A DNA stretch of 10,775 bases, from assembly GCA_050248375.1 (NCBI GenBank), contig JBFWSL010000119.1, positions 1 to 10,775 of the forward strand, written 5' to 3'. The notes under the pieces are model-generated. The model saw nothing but the letters and a program-made list of their open reading frames with translations. It was not told where the DNA came from and did no database searches. Each line of letters starts with the position of its first letter. The stretch's first letter is position 1. Shown piece after piece: positions 9,496 through 10,775 of the stretch. The stretch comes from JAYZVT01 sp050248375 (GTDB lineage: Bacteria; Pseudomonadota; Alphaproteobacteria; Rhizobiales; Methyloligellaceae). The position numbers and the translations under genes are program-made.

Positions 9496-9534
9496 GAAAT
9501 TCTGCGGACATCCAGTAACTTTTCACGATTAACC

Positions 9535-9544
9535 AAAGTACTTT
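9535..9544. repeat. Perfect 10-bp palindrome AAAGTACTTT in the intergenic island
   Basis: The ten bases read identically on both strands and lie where the sequence turns AT-rich. A palindrome of this size could be half of, or a whole, binding site for a dimeric regulator. No regulator family can be assigned from it. Confidence 0.35.
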
Positions 9545-9574
9545 TGAATCAATCTCGGATTATATTCCAAAAAT

Positions 9575-9580
9575 ATTATA
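9575..9580 (-). promoter_or_regulatory. Possible -10 box (TATAAT) for the minus-strand operon
   Basis: Read on the minus strand, 9580 to 9575 is a perfect TATAAT in the AT-rich island. The best candidate -35 at a 16-nt spacer, TTAATC (9602-9597), matches only three of six consensus positions. If used, it would give the toroid-protein operon a leader of roughly 400 nt. The hexamer also lies inside a small dyad, so chance occurrence in AT-rich DNA is quite possible. Confidence 0.25.
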
Positions 9581-9586
9581 GTATAA
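9576..9586. repeat. Near-palindrome TTATA-G-TATAA in the intergenic island
   Basis: Two 5-bp arms flank one central base and form a perfect dyad that overlaps the minus-strand TATAAT. A protein bound here would block that promoter, if the promoter is real. A second imperfect dyad, GGATTATATTCC, lies just upstream at 9557-9568. Confidence 0.3.
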
Positions 9587-9713
9587 ATACGCACATGATT
9601 AACATATGCTCAGAAAAATCGGATGAATTGCAGCGCCATTCTTAAGGTTAAAGGGGGATCATCGCTGCGCGTTACATGCCCGGGGTCTAGTGTCGCCGCA
9701 AGCGATAGACTTC

Positions 9714-9717
9714 GGAG
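9714..9717 (+). promoter_or_regulatory. Ribosome-binding site that decides the GT26 start
   Basis: GGAG sits 8 nt before GTG 9726. The longer candidate start, GTG 9690, has only GGGG (9682-9685) before it. The 12 codons between the two starts include ATA, CAA, GGA and ACA, which look unlike this GC-rich coding style, so translation probably begins at 9726. Confidence 0.55.
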
Positions 9718-9725
9718 CCACGACA

Positions 9726-10526
9726 GTGCTGTCCCCTTTTCCCATCGATGCCAGCAGGCGCGCCCGATTCCTGGGCTGTCCCGTCGACCTCTATGACCGG
9801 CAGGAGACGCTGGCGCTGATCGAGCGCGCGATCCGCCGCCGGCAGCGGTTACAGCATGTTGTCATCAATGTCGCCAAGCTCGTGGCCATGCGCAAGGACG
9901 CGGACCTGCACCGTGACGTGTCCGGCAGTGACCTCATCAATATCGATGGCATGGGCGTGGTCTGGGGCGCGCGCCTGCTCGGCCTCCCCGTCACGGAGCG
10001 CGTGGCCGGAGCCGACCTGATGATGGACGTGCTGCGCCTGTGCGAAGCGCAAGGTTTCCGCCCGTATTTCCTTGGCGCCAGGCCCGAGGTGCTCGAAACC
10101 TTCGTCTCCGGGCTGCGCACCCGCTTGCCGCGCCTCGACATCGCCGGCTGGCGCGATGGCTACTTCGGCAAGGCGGAAGAGCCGGCCATCGCCGCCGCCA
10201 TCCGCGGCGCCCGGGCCGACTGCCTGTTCATCGCCATCTCCAGCCCTATCAAGGAAAACTTCCTGCACGCCTGGCGCGACGCGATGGATGTGCCTTTCCT
10301 CATGGGCGTCGGCGGCACCATCGACGTGGAGGCGGGCCTCGTCGCCCGTGCGCCGGTCTGGATGCAGAAGGCCGGGCTGGAGTGGCTGTTCCGCCTCGCC
10401 CAGGAACCCCGCCGCATGTGGCGGCGCTACCTGTTCTCCAACACCGAATACGCATTTCTGCTGGCGCGCGCCCTGATCGGCCGTCTCGCCGCCCGCCCGG
10501 CCGCGTGCGAAGAGGTACGTTCGTGA
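9726..10526 (+). CDS. WecG/TagA/CpsF family glycosyltransferase (GT26)
   Basis: A 266-residue protein that matches the GT26 family from end to end. FLGCPVDLYDRQE opens the domain (about 15-27). INIDGMGVVWGARLLG (about 72-87) carries the conserved Asp-Gly, with D74 the presumed catalytic-site Asp. ERVAGADLM (91-99), YFLGA and GWRDGYF follow, then the donor-side loop ISSPIKENF (about 171-179), GVGGTIDVEAG (194-204), and the basic C-terminal segment GLEWLFRLAQEPRRMWRRY, which in this family docks the enzyme to the membrane. These enzymes add ManNAc, ManNAcA or a related sugar to a polyprenyl-diphosphate-linked GlcNAc at the inner face of the membrane. Most members read GTPxQE where this one reads SSPIKE. 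GTG 9726 is chosen over GTG 9690 because of the GGAG site and codon use. It overlaps wecB by 4 nt, consistent with use of ManNAc-type donors. Confidence 0.9.
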   Translation: MLSPFPIDASRRARFLGCPVDLYDRQETLALIERAIRRRQRLQHVVINVAKLVAMRKDADLHRDVSGSDLINIDGMGVVWGARLLGLPVTERVAGADLMMDVLRLCEAQGFRPYFLGARPEVLETFVSGLRTRLPRLDIAGWRDGYFGKAEEPAIAAAIRGARADCLFIAISSPIKENFLHAWRDAMDVPFLMGVGGTIDVEAGLVARAPVWMQKAGLEWLFRLAQEPRRMWRRYLFSNTEYAFLLARALIGRLAARPAACEEVRS

Positions 10527-10775
10527 AGGTCCTCGTCGTTTTTGGCACCCGCCCCGAGGCGGTGAAGTGTTTCCCCGTCGTCCTCGAACTGCAGAAGCAG
10601 CCGGGCGTGGAGGTGACCGTTTGCGTAACCGCCCAGCACCGCGAACTGCTCGACCGGGTGCTCGAGCCGCTCGGTCTTGCGCCCAATTACGACCTCGACC
10701 TGATGCGGGCTTCTCCCACCCTCACCGATATCACCGGCGATGTGCTGCGCCGCGTGGGCGAGATTCTCGACGAGG
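10523..10775 (+). CDS. wecB: UDP-N-acetylglucosamine 2-epimerase (non-hydrolysing), N-terminal part
   Basis: GTG at 10523, inside a GTGA overlap with the GT26 stop, opens a frame that continues past the window end (84 complete codons). The product begins MKVLVVFGTRPEAVK and continues with CVTAQHRELLDRVLEPLGL and NYDLDLM. These are the hallmarks of the WecB/MnaA family (GTRPEAIK and TGQHRE...DYDL in most members). The enzyme interconverts UDP-GlcNAc and UDP-ManNAc in the cytoplasm and would supply the donor for the preceding glycosyltransferase. Two small departures from the usual pattern are visible: a Cys-Phe-Pro after the GTRPEAVK lysine, where Met-Ala-Pro is usual, and TAQHR for TGQHR. A wecC-like dehydrogenase may follow outside the window, but that cannot be seen. 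Confidence 0.88.
   Translation, partial: MKVLVVFGTRPEAVKCFPVVLELQKQPGVEVTVCVTAQHRELLDRVLEPLGLAPNYDLDLMRASPTLTDITGDVLRRVGEILDE

Larger units (their letters stand above)
9166..9725. promoter_or_regulatory. Divergent intergenic region with AT-rich promoter island
   Basis: This 560-nt gap separates the minus-strand operon from the GT26 gene and must hold the promoters for both directions unless transcription enters from elsewhere. About 9228-9470 is very GC-rich and shows nothing I can name. From about 9475 to 9660 the composition changes sharply: bases 9521-9620 contain only 27 G/C. Such AT-rich islands before polysaccharide genes are often bound by xenogeneic silencers or MucR/Ros-type regulators (known for alphaproteobacteria; inference here). 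A TATAAT hexamer is present on the minus strand, but no convincing paired -35 was found on either strand. Short open frames in the gap have no family features and are not called as genes. Confidence 0.6.

Noticed and set aside
9228..9645. Short open frames in the intergenic gap (up to 103 codons, both strands)
   Set aside because: Pro/Arg-rich products, no convincing ribosome-binding site, and they run across the change from GC-rich to AT-rich DNA without any coding signal.
9529..9651. CtrA-type boxes (TTAA-N7-TTAA) in the intergenic island
   Set aside because: TTAA occurs several times, but no pair has the 7-nt spacing. The closest pair, TTAAGGTTAA at 9642-9651, has a 2-nt gap.

Overview
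The window is a piece of a surface or extracellular polysaccharide locus from a GC-rich Gram-negative bacterium. The GC content, GC-rich third codon positions, frequent GTG/TTG starts and the Wzx/Wzy-type gene content fit a proteobacterium, most likely an alphaproteobacterium. That last step is inference; nothing here fixes a genus. No RNA gene, insertion sequence or CRISPR array was seen.

Layout. (1) 1-5319, plus strand, one tight block: the C-terminal end of a small DMT/EamA-type membrane transporter, an NAD-dependent epimerase/dehydratase, a class-III PLP aminotransferase, a Wzx-like polysaccharide flippase, and an O-antigen polymerase/ligase-type membrane protein. Gaps are 26 nt or less and the last two genes overlap by 4 nt. 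(2) 5326-9165, minus strand, meeting block 1 tail to tail with 6 nt between. Read in transcription order it is a repeat-built (alpha/alpha) toroid protein, a formyltransferase and a heparinase II/III-type protein, joined by 23-nt and 4-nt overlaps. (3) 9166-9725, the only real non-coding stretch (560 nt), between divergent genes. It contains an AT-rich island (27 of 100 bases are G/C at 9521-9620) with several small dyads. (4) 9726 to the end, plus strand: a WecG/TagA/CpsF (GT26) glycosyltransferase overlapping by 4 nt the start of a non-hydrolysing UDP-GlcNAc 2-epimerase (wecB), which runs off the window.

How they may work together (inference). The wecB product would make UDP-ManNAc. The GT26 enzyme would add ManNAc or its acid to a lipid-linked acceptor. 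Epimerase, aminotransferase and formyltransferase could make or tailor an unusual amino or N-formyl building block. The flippase and the polymerase/ligase would export and polymerise or attach the repeat unit. The minus-strand trio is the least explained part: two toroid-fold, carbohydrate-active-looking proteins without visible signal peptides, translationally coupled to a formyltransferase.
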